Positions 1 to 11,093 of a stretch of 64,000 nt of DNA are shown piece after piece. Positions within the stretch are counted from its first letter, which is position 1; each line of letters begins with the position of its first letter. This DNA comes from G020354085 sp964482055 (GTDB taxonomy: Bacteria; Pseudomonadota; Gammaproteobacteria; Acidiferrobacterales; Sulfurifustaceae): NCBI GenBank assembly GCA_964482055.1, contig CAYZVX010000002.1, forward strand, positions 29,669-93,668. Reading direction: 5' to 3'. A program made the translations under genes and the position numbers. The notes beneath the pieces were generated by a model. The model was given only the letters and a program-made list of their open reading frames with translations. It had not been told where the DNA came from and did not search any database.

Positions 1-757
1 CAGTGAGTATCGGGATCAGGGCGTTCCTGAGCACGTGGCCGAAAAGCACGCGCGCCTCCGAAAGGCCCTTGGCGCGCGCGGTACGCACGTAATCTTTGCC
101 GATCTCCTCCAGGAAGAACGTGCGGTACAGGCGGGTGTGGCCGCCGATCGCGCTCACCACGCCGACGATGACCGGCAGGACGACGAACTTGAGCCCGTGA
201 ATGCCCTGGTCATAGCCGGAGATCGGCACCAGGTGCCAGAGCTTGCTGACGAGATACTGGCCGCCGATCACGTAGAACAGCGCGGAGATCGACATGAGGA
301 TTACGCAGGCGACGACTCCCCAGATGTCGACATAGGTCGCACGGAACAACGCGAGCAGCAAGGCCAGGGTGATATAGGTCAGCACCCCGACCAAAAATGT
401 CGGCACGGCGATCGCCAGGCTCGGCCACATGCGCGTGCGAACATCGTGGCCGATGTTGCGCCCCTGGTCGGAACGGCCGAAATCGAACACGAACAGGCGC
501 ACCGAGTGCTGGAAGAAGATCGTGTCGGTCAGGCGGCTTGCTCCGGATGCGGCGCTGTTGTAGACGAGCGGCTTGTCATAGCCGCGGTCCTCCTTCCAGC
601 GGGCGATCGCCTCCGGCGTCACGCGCTTCACGCCGAGGTGAATGCGCGCCATGTCGTCCGGCGAGTTGACGAAGAAGAACAGCGCGAAGGTGATCAGGTT
701 TACGCCGATCAGGATCGGGACGGCATACAGCAGACGCCGAACGACATAGGCAATCAC
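1..757 (-). CDS. Peptide/oligopeptide ABC transporter permease (DppB/YejB type), 3' end outside window
   Basis: Inner-membrane permease of a peptide-type ABC importer. About 252 codons are visible; the gene runs off the left edge. It starts at a GTG that overlaps the TGA of the upstream binding-protein gene (GTGA), so the two are translationally coupled. The N-terminus has the usual IAYVVRRLL then hydrophobic helix of DppB/OppB permeases, further hydrophobic segments follow, and the last visible part holds the cytoplasmic EAA-like loop (YVRTARAKGL) that contacts the ATPase. The second permease and the ATPase presumably lie beyond the edge. Family assignment is firm; the substrate is not visible. 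Confidence 0.88.
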   Translation of the reverse strand, partial: MIAYVVRRLLYAVPILIGVNLITFALFFFVNSPDDMARIHLGVKRVTPEAIARWKEDRGYDKPLVYNSAASGASRLTDTIFFQHSVRLFVFDFGRSDQGRNIGHDVRTRMWPSLAIAVPTFLVGVLTYITLALLLALFRATYVDIWGVVACVILMSISALFYVIGGQYLVSKLWHLVPISGYDQGIHGLKFVVLPVIVGVVSAIGGHTRLYRTFFLEEIGKDYVRTARAKGLSEARVLFGHVLRNALIPILT

Positions 758-2949
758 CGCGCCATCCCCCGCTCGCGGCGCCGATAGGTGATGACCGCCG
801 GCACCAGGCTCACGGTCAGCGCCACGAGCAGCGCACCGATCGGCCACAGCACCGGGCGGTTCCAGGCCTCGCGGCGCGCGGCGCGCCTCTGCGGGTCGAG
901 CCGCAGGTACTTGAACGTGTTGTTGGCCATGTGGTTCGGCTTGTCGTTCGACAGCCAGGCGTGCATCAATACGAACTGCTTGGGGTGCACGCCCCATGCC
1001 CAGGGGGCGTCGCGGCGCGCGATGTCGAGCATCTCGTCGATGATGGCGAGACGTTGCGGGCCGTTGTCCATGTTCTTCATGCGCTCGAACAGGCGGTTGA
1101 ACGCCGGGTTGTCATAGTTGGCGGCGTTCTCGCCTTCGCCACCCACTTTCTTGTTCGGCCCGTAGAGCAGGAACAGGAAGTTCTCGGGATCCGGGTAGTC
1201 GGCGTTCCAGCCCCACACGAACAGTTGCGCATCGCCCTTGCGCATCTTCTCCTGGAAGCGGTTGTAATCGGTGGCGCGCACCACGAGCTGAATGTTGAGC
1301 TTGGCGAGCTGCTTACGCATCCAGTCGAGCTGCGCCTTCTCCTCGGGCCCGGTGGCCGGGGTCTCGAAGTGCAGTACGAGCGGCGCGCCGCTCGCGTCCT
1401 GCCCGTCCGGGTAGCCGGCCTCGGCGAGCAGGCGGCGCGCATACTCGATTGGCTTGCGGCGCGGCGCACCGTCGACCCAGTCGTAGACGTACGGGTTGAT
1501 GCCGGCGCGACCGTCGCGGTAGCCGAAGATGCCGGGCGGCAGCGGGCCCTGGGCGGCGATGCCGCGGCCGTTGCGAAAAATCGAGATCTGCTCTTCGAAG
1601 TCGATGGCAATGGAGATCGCCTGGCGCAGCTTGCGGGCACGCTCGCTCAAGCCCCCCACGACCGGGTCGAGCATGTTGAAACCGAGATAGAACGTCGAGG
1701 TCGCCACACTGGTCCGCAGGCGGATGCCTTTCTCTTTCATGGCGTCGGTCACCTCGGTGTCGCCGCTGCCCGTGAACCGCACCGCCTGGTCGAACGACTC
1801 GCTCAGCACGCCGGAACGGTCGTAGTAGCCCTGCAGGAACTTGTTCCAGTAGGGGATGCTCTCCTTCTCCAGGTTGAACTCGATTCGGTCGATGAACGGC
1901 AGCCGCGCGCCGGCGTCGCGCAGCAGCCCCGCCGCGGCGTCGCCTGGCTCGCCGCTATCCGGGTAGCGTTCGTCGCGGAAGTTGGGATTGCGCTCGAGCA
2001 CCATCTTGCGGTTCGGGTCGTTGACGGTGAGCATGTAAGGACCCGTGCCGACCGGATACCAGTCGAGCGTCAAATTGTTCTCGGCCATGCCGGGCTGCGC
2101 GAAAAACCGGTCCACTTCCGGGGCCATGGGGGCAAAGAATGGCATCGCCATCCAGTACAGGAACTGCGGATACTTGCCGTGGATGGTGACACGGTAGGTA
2201 TAGCGATCGACCTCCTCGACCCCAGCCAGCGCATAGCGCGTGAGATCAAGGTATCCCGCCTGCCCGTGCGCGGCGGCGAGCCGCGCGTGTTCGCGTTTGA
2301 GCAGCGCTGCGTATTCCTTCAGGCCCACGATGTAGTCCTGCATCACGCTCAGGATCGGCGAGTGCAGCTTGGGATGGGCGAGACGCTTGATCTGGTAGAC
2401 GTAGTCGGCGGCGGTGAGCTCGCGCGTTCCGGTCTCGGGGAAATCGCCAATGCCGCGCCGCCATGCGATGTCGCGGGCGGCGAGCGCCGCATAGCGAAGC
2501 TTGCCATCGTTAGCGCGGGCAAAGGCCGGGTGCGGCTGGTACAGGATACCGGGCCGGATGCGGATTTCATAAGTGCTGGTGGCGATCTGCTCGGGGCGCG
2601 CCCGTGCATCCAGGCGCCGGCCTTGTGCATCCCGGAACACCGGCGCCGGCACGGCCTGTGCGGTGAGCGGAATCAGCTCATAGGGGCGCTTGAGGTAGTG
2701 ATACTGAAACGGCGGCTCGTAGATCTGCGCGATGAGCTCGTACTCGTTGGACGCGTAAGAGCGCGCCGGATCCAGATGCTTGGGGCGCTCGCGAAACGCG
2801 CTGTAGAGGATGTTCTTGTGCGCGTCCGCGGCTGGATAAGGATTGTTCCATGCCGCGCGGCAGGGCTCGGCGACAGCAAGCAAGGCCGCGAACGTTGCGA
2901 ACAGGCGAACAATGGGCGGCAGCATGCTCGAGCGAGTGGCGATCCTCAT
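754..2949 (-). CDS. Family 5 extracellular solute-binding protein of a peptide ABC transporter, with C-terminal membrane anchor
   Basis: Binding protein that captures peptides or similar solutes for the permease encoded immediately downstream (4-bp stop/start overlap). The 731 residues exceed the 500-600 usual for the family. A signal peptide (hydrophobic stretch then CRAAW) leads into the SBP_bac_5 fold: the opening region (LDPARSYASNEYELIAQIYEPPF), then typical later elements such as VGTGPYML and RQAISIAIDFEEQI. After the binding domain comes a second hydrophobic helix at about residues 698-720 followed by RRRERG, which would anchor the C-terminus in the inner membrane. An alternative start is the ATG at 2925, which gives a cleaner signal peptide. 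Substrate unknown. Confidence 0.85.
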   Translation of the reverse strand: MRIATRSSMLPPIVRLFATFAALLAVAEPCRAAWNNPYPAADAHKNILYSAFRERPKHLDPARSYASNEYELIAQIYEPPFQYHYLKRPYELIPLTAQAVPAPVFRDAQGRRLDARARPEQIATSTYEIRIRPGILYQPHPAFARANDGKLRYAALAARDIAWRRGIGDFPETGTRELTAADYVYQIKRLAHPKLHSPILSVMQDYIVGLKEYAALLKREHARLAAAHGQAGYLDLTRYALAGVEEVDRYTYRVTIHGKYPQFLYWMAMPFFAPMAPEVDRFFAQPGMAENNLTLDWYPVGTGPYMLTVNDPNRKMVLERNPNFRDERYPDSGEPGDAAAGLLRDAGARLPFIDRIEFNLEKESIPYWNKFLQGYYDRSGVLSESFDQAVRFTGSGDTEVTDAMKEKGIRLRTSVATSTFYLGFNMLDPVVGGLSERARKLRQAISIAIDFEEQISIFRNGRGIAAQGPLPPGIFGYRDGRAGINPYVYDWVDGAPRRKPIEYARRLLAEAGYPDGQDASGAPLVLHFETPATGPEEKAQLDWMRKQLAKLNIQLVVRATDYNRFQEKMRKGDAQLFVWGWNADYPDPENFLFLLYGPNKKVGGEGENAANYDNPAFNRLFERMKNMDNGPQRLAIIDEMLDIARRDAPWAWGVHPKQFVLMHAWLSNDKPNHMANNTFKYLRLDPQRRAARREAWNRPVLWPIGALLVALTVSLVPAVITYRRRERGMAR

Positions 2950-3015
2950 GCGCGCGTGTGCCGGGCAATATACCAGAACGGCAATGCCGAGCCCCCTTCC
3001 CCGCTCTTTGGATTT

Positions 3016-3030
3016 TCGCTACTGTAGCGA
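3016..3030. promoter_or_regulatory. Small palindrome in the divergent intergenic region upstream of fabI
   Basis: A perfect 6-bp inverted repeat (TCGCTA, 3-bp spacer, TAGCGA) sits 40 bp before the fabI start, in the gap shared with the divergent binding-protein gene. It could be an operator, but no known regulator site was recognised. Confidence 0.25.
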
Positions 3031-3070
3031 CGGCTTCATCCGCACAACAACGACAAGCCGAGAGGGGACC

Positions 3071-3865
3071 ATGGGATTTCTTGCGGGCAAGCGCGCCTTG
3101 ATCGTCGGTGTGGCGAGCGAGCGTTCCATCGCCTGGGGCATCGCCAAGGCCATGCATCGCGAAGGTGCCGAGCTCGCCTTCACCTACCAGAACGAGAAGC
3201 TCAAGGAACGGGTCGAGAAGTATGCGGGCCAGGTCGGCTCCAGCATCACCGTGCCCTGCGACGTCGCGAGCGACGAGCAGATCACCGCGGTGTTCGAGCA
3301 TCTCGATGACTTCTGGGACGGGCTCGACATCATCGTGCACTCGGTCGCCTTCGCGCCGCGCGAGCAGCTCGAGGGCTCCTACCTCGACGCCGTGACGCGC
3401 GAGGGCTTTCGCATCGCCCACGAGATCAGCTCCTACAGCTTTGCCGCCCTGGCCAAGGCCGGCCGCGGCATGATGCAGGGCCGGGCGGGCGCGCTGCTCA
3501 CGCTGAGCTACATCGGCGCCGTGCGGGCGCTGCCCAACTACAACGTGATGGGGCTGGCCAAGGCGAGCCTGGAGGCCAACGTCCGCTACCTCGCTCAGTC
3601 GCTCGGACCGGAAGGCATACGCGTAAATGCGATTTCCGCCGGGCCGATCAAGACGCTGGCCGCCGCCGGCATCGGCGACTTCCGCAAGATGCTGGACTTC
3701 TACGAAAAGACCGCGCCGCTTGGGCGCGGCGTCACGATCGACGAGGTGGGAAATGTCGGTGCCTTCCTGTGCTCCGATCTCGCCTCCGGCATCACCGGCG
3801 AGATTACCTATGTCGATGCCGGCTTCAACTGCGTAGCACTGGGTGCCGGGTACGCGGGCGACTGA
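3071..3865 (+). CDS. fabI: Enoyl-[acyl-carrier-protein] reductase [NADH] FabI
   Basis: Catalyses the last step of each fatty-acid elongation cycle, reducing trans-2-enoyl-ACP with NADH; it is the target of triclosan-type inhibitors. The 264-residue length matches the family. The NAD-binding start has GVASERSIAWGIA, and the catalytic residues are Tyr147 (LSYIGAV), Tyr157 and Lys164 (YNVMGLAK), at nearly the same positions as in E. coli FabI. The ATG at 3071 is chosen because it follows AGAGGGGA at good spacing and starts directly at the family N-terminus; upstream in-frame codons overlap the divergent gene. Convergent with ppiD. Confidence 0.97.
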   Translation: MGFLAGKRALIVGVASERSIAWGIAKAMHREGAELAFTYQNEKLKERVEKYAGQVGSSITVPCDVASDEQITAVFEHLDDFWDGLDIIVHSVAFAPREQLEGSYLDAVTREGFRIAHEISSYSFAALAKAGRGMMQGRAGALLTLSYIGAVRALPNYNVMGLAKASLEANVRYLAQSLGPEGIRVNAISAGPIKTLAAAGIGDFRKMLDFYEKTAPLGRGVTIDEVGNVGAFLCSDLASGITGEITYVDAGFNCVALGAGYAGD

Positions 3866-3921
3866 CTGCGGCGGCCGACGGCGGACCCAAGCGGCGCCGC
3901 CGGTGCGCCCGTCCCACGGCG

Positions 3922-5811
3922 TTAGAGGTTATCCCGGTAGATCTTGATGTCCGCGTCGCTGCGCAGTGCGGCGCGATAGCCGGCGTACAGCGCCACGCCC
4001 CGCTGCTCGGTGAGCAGCCGTTTGACCTTCTGCACGGTGGCGGCGTCGGCCTTGGACGGGTCTGGGTCCTCCACCTTCAGCACCTCGAGCAGCGCCACGC
4101 CCTGGCTGCCCAGCTCGACCAGGTCGTAGTGCGGCTTGTCGGCCGCTGGCCGCGGTGCGCGAAACGCCGCTTCCACGATGCGCCGATCGACGTCCCCCGC
4201 CTCATCGCGCGTCACCGGCTTGGCGCGTTGCACTTTCAGGCCGTGCTTCGCGGCCAGGCTCTCGAGGGAAGCGCCAGCCCGCAGTTGGGCGAGGATTTCC
4301 TCACCCTTGGCGCGCGCCTGGGCGCTCGCCTGCTCCTGCCTGAGGATGCGTTCGATCTGGGCGCGCACCTCGGCGAGCGGCCGGCGCGTCGACGGGCGGT
4401 GGTCCACGACACGCAGCGCGACCAGGGTGCCGGCTTCGAGCTCGATGACGTCACTGTTGCGCGCACGGCTCAGGACTTCGGGCTGGAACGCCGCATCAAC
4501 CACCTTCCGGTTGGCCGCGATACCCTGGCCGCCGGCGCGCGTGAACCAGTCGCTTTGCTGGACCTCGAGCTCGAGGGCCTGGGCCGCCGGCGCCAGACTG
4601 TCCGGGCTCTCATAGACCAGATCATTGAGCTTGGCGGACAGCTCCGCGTAGCGTTCCTCCGCGCGGCGCTGACGCAGGAGCTTGACCAGCTCGGCCTGGA
4701 CATCCTTCAGCTCCTTGCGCTTCTCCGGCGTGAGGCCGGTGAGCTTCACCAGATGAAAGCCGTAGCTGGTGCGCACCGGCTGGCTGATCTCGTTGAGCTT
4801 GAGCGCGCTGATCGCCGTCTCGAGCTCCTTGGGCAGCATGCCGGGGCGAAGGTCGCCCAGATCGCCGCCCTTGGCGGCTGACTCCTTGTCCATGGAGTGC
4901 TTCCTGGCGAGATCGGCGAAGCTCGCACCGGCGCGCGCCTGCCGCTCGATGTCGCGCACCTTCGCCTCGGCGCGCTGCACCTCCTCGGCCGTGGCGCCGG
5001 GCGCCAGCTCGATCAGGATGTGGCTTGCGCGCCGCCGCTCGGGCGTCACGTAGCGCGCGGCCTCCTCGGCGTAGGCGCGCCTGAGGGCCTCGTCGTCGGG
5101 CTGGTAACCCTTGGCAAGATCCGCCGCGGCCAGGCGGATGTATTCCACACGCACCTGCTCTTCAGTCTTGAAGTTGTCGGCCTGCGCGTTGTAATAGTCC
5201 TCGATGGCCTGCGGGGTCACGGTGATCTTCGGGGCAAACCCTTCGGTTGCGATCAGCGCATGCGCGATCTCCCGGCGCTGGCCGAAGAGCCGCACCGCGG
5301 CGGCGATGTCCGCCTCGGTGACGAACGCGCTGTCGACGAGCCCGCGCTCGACCTGGCCGGTGATGAGCTCGGCCCGCAGGCGATTGCGGAATTCCGCCGC
5401 ATTCCGGCCCTCGCGCATCAGAAACGCCTGGTAGAGCTGGGGATCGTACTTACCGTCACGCTGGAAGAACGGCAGCTCGCGGATCTTCTGGTCAAGCTGG
5501 GCATCGCTCACCCGATAACCTTGCTTCTCGGCACCACGCAGGAGCAGCGTCTGATCAACAAGGCTCTCCACGATCATCTCCTTGAACTGGCGGCTGTCGA
5601 GCGTCGCTGGATCGACGCGGCCACGCAGCTCATCGAGCGTGCGGCGATAGGCGGCCTGCGAGATCTCCTCGCCGTCGACCTTCGCTATCCTGATGTTGCC
5701 GCCAGGCTCGAAATAGGTATTGATTCCGAACAGGATGAAGGGGATGCCGACCAGGAACAGGATGATGCCGGCAATGATGCCGTGGGTTTTCTCGCGGATC
5801 TTGTTGAGCAT
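3922..5811 (-). CDS. ppiD: Peptidyl-prolyl isomerase PpiD, membrane-anchored periplasmic chaperone
   Basis: Inner-membrane-anchored periplasmic foldase that meets proteins leaving the Sec translocon. The 629 residues match PpiD (about 620). A short cytoplasmic start (MLNKIREKTHG) is followed by one transmembrane helix at about residues 12-30, a SurA-like N-terminal chaperone region, a parvulin domain at about 255-350 (ASHILIEL ... GGDLGDL ... YGFHLVKL) and a helical C-terminal region. It sits downstream of lon as in many gammaproteobacteria, but the hupB gene usually found between them is absent here and two tRNA genes take the space. Confidence 0.93.
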   Translation of the reverse strand: MLNKIREKTHGIIAGIILFLVGIPFILFGINTYFEPGGNIRIAKVDGEEISQAAYRRTLDELRGRVDPATLDSRQFKEMIVESLVDQTLLLRGAEKQGYRVSDAQLDQKIRELPFFQRDGKYDPQLYQAFLMREGRNAAEFRNRLRAELITGQVERGLVDSAFVTEADIAAAVRLFGQRREIAHALIATEGFAPKITVTPQAIEDYYNAQADNFKTEEQVRVEYIRLAAADLAKGYQPDDEALRRAYAEEAARYVTPERRRASHILIELAPGATAEEVQRAEAKVRDIERQARAGASFADLARKHSMDKESAAKGGDLGDLRPGMLPKELETAISALKLNEISQPVRTSYGFHLVKLTGLTPEKRKELKDVQAELVKLLRQRRAEERYAELSAKLNDLVYESPDSLAPAAQALELEVQQSDWFTRAGGQGIAANRKVVDAAFQPEVLSRARNSDVIELEAGTLVALRVVDHRPSTRRPLAEVRAQIERILRQEQASAQARAKGEEILAQLRAGASLESLAAKHGLKVQRAKPVTRDEAGDVDRRIVEAAFRAPRPAADKPHYDLVELGSQGVALLEVLKVEDPDPSKADAATVQKVKRLLTEQRGVALYAGYRAALRSDADIKIYRDNL

Positions 5812-5974
5812 AGGGGCAGTACTTTAACGGATGCGCTGCGACACCAGCAACGCAGGTCTCCCGTCGATGAAGCATTCAGTGCGTCGCTGCCGCGACGGCC
5901 GCCGGAATCGGCCTGGCGGCGCTGCGCATCGAGTGAAGCAAAGAAGGCGAGGATGGCTCCTCGCCCGGCAATGG

Positions 5975-6051
5975 TGGCGGAGCGGACGGGACTCGAACCC
6001 GCGACCCCCGGCGTGACAGGCCGGTATTCTAACCGACTGAACTACCGCTCC
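5975..6051 (-). tRNA. tRNA-Asp (anticodon GTC)
   Basis: Reads GGAGCGG at the 5' end and CCGCTCC plus an encoded GCCA at the 3' end; the anticodon stem-loop holds CTGTCAC, giving anticodon GTC. D and T arms are standard (GTTCGAGTCC). It lies 23 bp downstream of tRNA-Val on the same strand, so the pair is probably one transcript. Confidence 0.97.
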
Positions 6052-6074
6052 CCGTTTCGACCTTCTCGGTTCTC

Positions 6075-6149
6075 TGGTGGGTGCTGAGGGTTTCGAACCC
6101 CCGACCCTCGCCTTGTAAGGGCGATGCTCTACCGCTGAGCTAAGCACCC
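6075..6149 (-). tRNA. tRNA-Val (anticodon TAC)
   Basis: Acceptor stem GGGTGCT pairs with AGCACCC, followed by an encoded ACCA. The anticodon loop CTTACAA gives TAC. The T arm (GGTTCGAAACC) is canonical. It is 117 bp beyond the lon stop codon and precedes tRNA-Asp. Confidence 0.97.
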
Positions 6150-6266
6150 TGCGTGCGGCCCGCGAAAGGGCAGCTAGTGTAAGGCATGGGTGAGCGCTTT
6201 GCCAACCTCGCGCGCCGCAGCGCGCAGCGCATCATGCGCCGCCGCGGGTCTCGGTCGCGCGGGCGC

Positions 6267-8705
<2,439 letters not shown>

Positions 8706-8978
8706 CTAGGGTCTCAGGCGCTCTGAGCGGCAGGTTGAGAGGAACTGATCCAAGTTTGGGGCCTAAACAGCACCATTTCAATGTCGCACGGGAAATCGCC
8801 GGCCCGCCGGCGCCCTGGGGAGAAGAAAAATGAGACAAAACAGGCTGGAATGGCGGCGCGCAGGAATCGCGCCCCGCCCGGCGCCGCCCCCCCCTCGGGC
8901 CCCGCGCAGGGCCTCTACGGATGGCCGCGACCCGCCCCGACGCCGTGGAGGGGCGGCGCCCGGCCGCTGAAAGAACTG
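8706..8978. other. Intergenic region between clpX terminator and lon
   Basis: Together with the clpX terminator and tail this gap is about 330 bp. It contains the lon promoter (8754-8781). The remaining stretch (about 8790-8978) is very G+C-rich, with runs of C and G, and shows no open frame with coding character or further recognised signal. Confidence 0.6.
8754..8781 (-). promoter_or_regulatory. Sigma-32 (heat-shock) type promoter of lon
   Basis: On the minus strand TTGAAA (8781-8776) is followed, after 14 bases, by CCCCAAAC (8761-8754). This matches the sigma-32 pattern (CTTGAAA, about 13-15 bases, CCCCATnT) with few mismatches, about 50 bp upstream of the lon start. Lon is a classical heat-shock gene, so position and function agree. 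No mapped start site supports it here. Confidence 0.65.
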
Positions 8979-9009
8979 AAAAAAGAAGCCCCGCCAACGG
9001 CGGGGCTTC
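8979..9009 (-). terminator. Rho-independent terminator after clpX
   Basis: A perfect 11-bp stem (GAAGCCCCGCC / GGCGGGGCTTC) with a 3-base loop is followed on the minus strand by six T. It lies 28 bp past the clpX stop codon and ends the tig-clpP-clpX transcript before lon. Confidence 0.92.
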
Positions 9010-9037
9010 AACACACCATGAACGGCAGGCCGGCGGC

Positions 9038-10336
9038 CTACGGGCTGACTGAGACGCGCTTCTGATGATCCTCGTCGGCGTAAATGAGGATCGGCTGTGC
9101 GCCCTCCGTGATCACGTTCGCCTCAATCACGACCTTGGTCACGTTCTCAAGCGACGGTAGCTCGAACATGATATCGAGCAGACCCCGTTCCAGAATCGAG
9201 CGCAGACCGCGCGCACCGGTACGGCGCTCGAGCGCCCGCCGCGCCACGGCGTGCAGGGCCTCGTCGCGGATCTCGAGCTCCACACCTTCCAGCTTGAGCA
9301 GCTTCTGGTACTGGCGTACCAGCGCATTCTTCGGCTCGGTAAGGATCTGGATCAGGGCGCTTTCGTCGAGCTCATCGAGCACCGCCATGATGGGCAGGCG
9401 GCCGACGAACTCCGGAATGAGCCCGTACTTGATGAGATCCTCGGGCTCGGCCTGGCGCAGCGTCTCGCCGACCCGCCGGCCCTCTGACTTGCTGCGAATC
9501 TCGGCCCCGAAACCGATGCCGCTGCGCTCGCTGCGGTTCTGGATGACCTTGTCCAGACCCGAGAAGGCGCCGCCGCAGATAAAAAGGATGTTGCGCGTAT
9601 CGACCTGCAGGAACTCCTGCTGCGGGTGCTTGCGGCCGCCCTGCGGCGGTACCGAGGCGATCGTACCCTCGATGAGCTTCAAGAGCGCCTGCTGCACGCC
9701 CTCACCGGAAACATCGCGCGTGATCGAAGGGTTTTCCGACTTGCGCGAAATCTTGTCGATTTCGTCGATGTAGACGATGCCCTTCTGCGCCTTTTCGACG
9801 TCGTAGTCGCACTTCTGCAGCAGCTTCTGGATGATGTTCTCGACGTCCTCGCCGACATAACCAGCCTCGGTGAGCGTGGTCGCATCGGCGATCGTGAACG
9901 GGACGTTGAGCAGCCGCGCCAGCGTCTCGGCCAGCAGGGTTTTGCCCGAACCGGTCGGGCCGATCAGCAGGATGTTGCTCTTGGAGAGCTCGACGTCGCC
10001 GACCTTGCCTTCGTTCTCAATGCGCTTGTAGTGGTTGTAGACAGCCACCGACAGCACGCGCTTGGCGTCGTCCTGACCGATCACGTACTCGTCGAGAATC
10101 TGCTTGATCTCGCGCGGTGTGGGAAACTTCTTCTTGGCCCCGGCGGCGTTTTTTTCCTCCTGAACCTCTTCGCGAATGATGTCGTTGCACAGCTCGACGC
10201 ATTCGTCGCAGACGAACACCGACGGGCCAGCGATGAGCTTGCGAACCTCATGCTGGCTCTTGCCGCAGAACGAGCAGTAGAGGAGCTTCTCGCCCTTACC
10301 GCCGTCGCCGCGCCCACTATGGTTGTCGGTTGCCAT
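9038..10336 (-). CDS. clpX: ATP-dependent Clp protease ATP-binding subunit ClpX
   Basis: AAA+ unfoldase that feeds substrates to ClpP. 432 residues from the ATG at 10336, which has GAGG upstream; a TTG two codons earlier is less likely. The N-terminal zinc-binding domain shows the four-cysteine pattern (YCSFCGK ... VCDECVELC), the AAA+ module has Walker A GPTGSGKT and Walker B IVYIDEIDK, and the C-terminal part ends in the usual sensor-2 region (TGARGLRSI). It follows clpP by about 108 bp, and a strong terminator follows. Confidence 0.98.
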   Translation of the reverse strand: MATDNHSGRGDGGKGEKLLYCSFCGKSQHEVRKLIAGPSVFVCDECVELCNDIIREEVQEEKNAAGAKKKFPTPREIKQILDEYVIGQDDAKRVLSVAVYNHYKRIENEGKVGDVELSKSNILLIGPTGSGKTLLAETLARLLNVPFTIADATTLTEAGYVGEDVENIIQKLLQKCDYDVEKAQKGIVYIDEIDKISRKSENPSITRDVSGEGVQQALLKLIEGTIASVPPQGGRKHPQQEFLQVDTRNILFICGGAFSGLDKVIQNRSERSGIGFGAEIRSKSEGRRVGETLRQAEPEDLIKYGLIPEFVGRLPIMAVLDELDESALIQILTEPKNALVRQYQKLLKLEGVELEIRDEALHAVARRALERRTGARGLRSILERGLLDIMFELPSLENVTKVVIEANVITEGAQPILIYADEDHQKRVSVSP

Positions 10337-10444
10337 CGTCAAGCCTCGCCGGAACCTGTAATACCAACGTCAGAATGCGTTCTTCCGGCGGATTTTGCAA
10401 GCCTCAGCAGTATTGATAGCACAGAAATCCGACAAATCCGGTCA

Positions 10445-11071
10445 TTACTTGCGCTTTTCGATGACGGCATCGATCAGCCCGTACTGCGTGGCCTCGCCGC
10501 CGTCCATGAAGTAATCGCGATCCGTGTCCTCCCGGATCTGATCCATGGTCCGACCCGTGTGCTTCACCAAGATCTGGTTCAGCCGGTCGCGCACCCGCAG
10601 GATCTCCTTGGCGTGGATCTCGATATCGGTCGCCTGTCCCTGGAAGCCCCCCAGGGGCTGGTGCACCATCATGCGCGCGTGCGGGAGGGCAAAACGTTTG
10701 CCTGGCGCACCACCGGCAAGGAGCACTGCGCCCATGCTGGCCGCCTGACCCACGCATACCGTGCTCACGTCCGGCTTGATGAACTGCATGGTGTCATAGA
10801 TCGCCAGCCCCGCATTGACCGCGCCACCCGGTGAGTTGATATAGAGGTGGATGTCCTTGTCGGGGTTCTCGGACTCCAGGAACAGGAGCTGGGCCACGAT
10901 CAGGTTGGCCGTATGGTCCTCGATCGGCCCGACCAGGAACACGACCCGCTCCTTGAGCATGCGTGAGTAGATGTCGTAGGCACGCTCGCCACGCCCGGTG
11001 GTCTCGATGACCATCGGGATCAGGCCGAGTGCCTGCGGGTTCAGGGAACCTTCGAAATTCGCGCTTTTCAT
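10445..11071 (-). CDS. clpP: ATP-dependent Clp protease proteolytic subunit ClpP
   Basis: Barrel-forming serine peptidase that works with ClpX. 208 residues from the ATG at 11071, chosen because AGGAAAAGG lies just upstream; an in-frame extension to 11119 would overlap tig and has no family match. The catalytic serine is in GQAASMGA, the histidine in ARMMVHQP, and the active-site aspartate lies in the DRDYFM region. Only about 22 bp separate the tig stop from this start, so tig and clpP are probably cotranscribed. Confidence 0.98.
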   Translation of the reverse strand: MKSANFEGSLNPQALGLIPMVIETTGRGERAYDIYSRMLKERVVFLVGPIEDHTANLIVAQLLFLESENPDKDIHLYINSPGGAVNAGLAIYDTMQFIKPDVSTVCVGQAASMGAVLLAGGAPGKRFALPHARMMVHQPLGGFQGQATDIEIHAKEILRVRDRLNQILVKHTGRTMDQIREDTDRDYFMDGGEATQYGLIDAVIEKRK

Positions 11072-11093
11072 TGCTACCTTTTCCTCTGTACGT

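Noticed and set aside
931..3027. Long open frame on the plus strand opposite the peptide-binding protein gene
   Set aside because: It mirrors the codon positions of the real gene in G+C-rich DNA, has no family resemblance and no signal sequence or Shine-Dalgarno support.
2843..3070. N-terminal extension of FabI from an upstream start
   Set aside because: It overlaps the divergent binding-protein gene and is not found in the family; a ribosome site lies directly before 3071.
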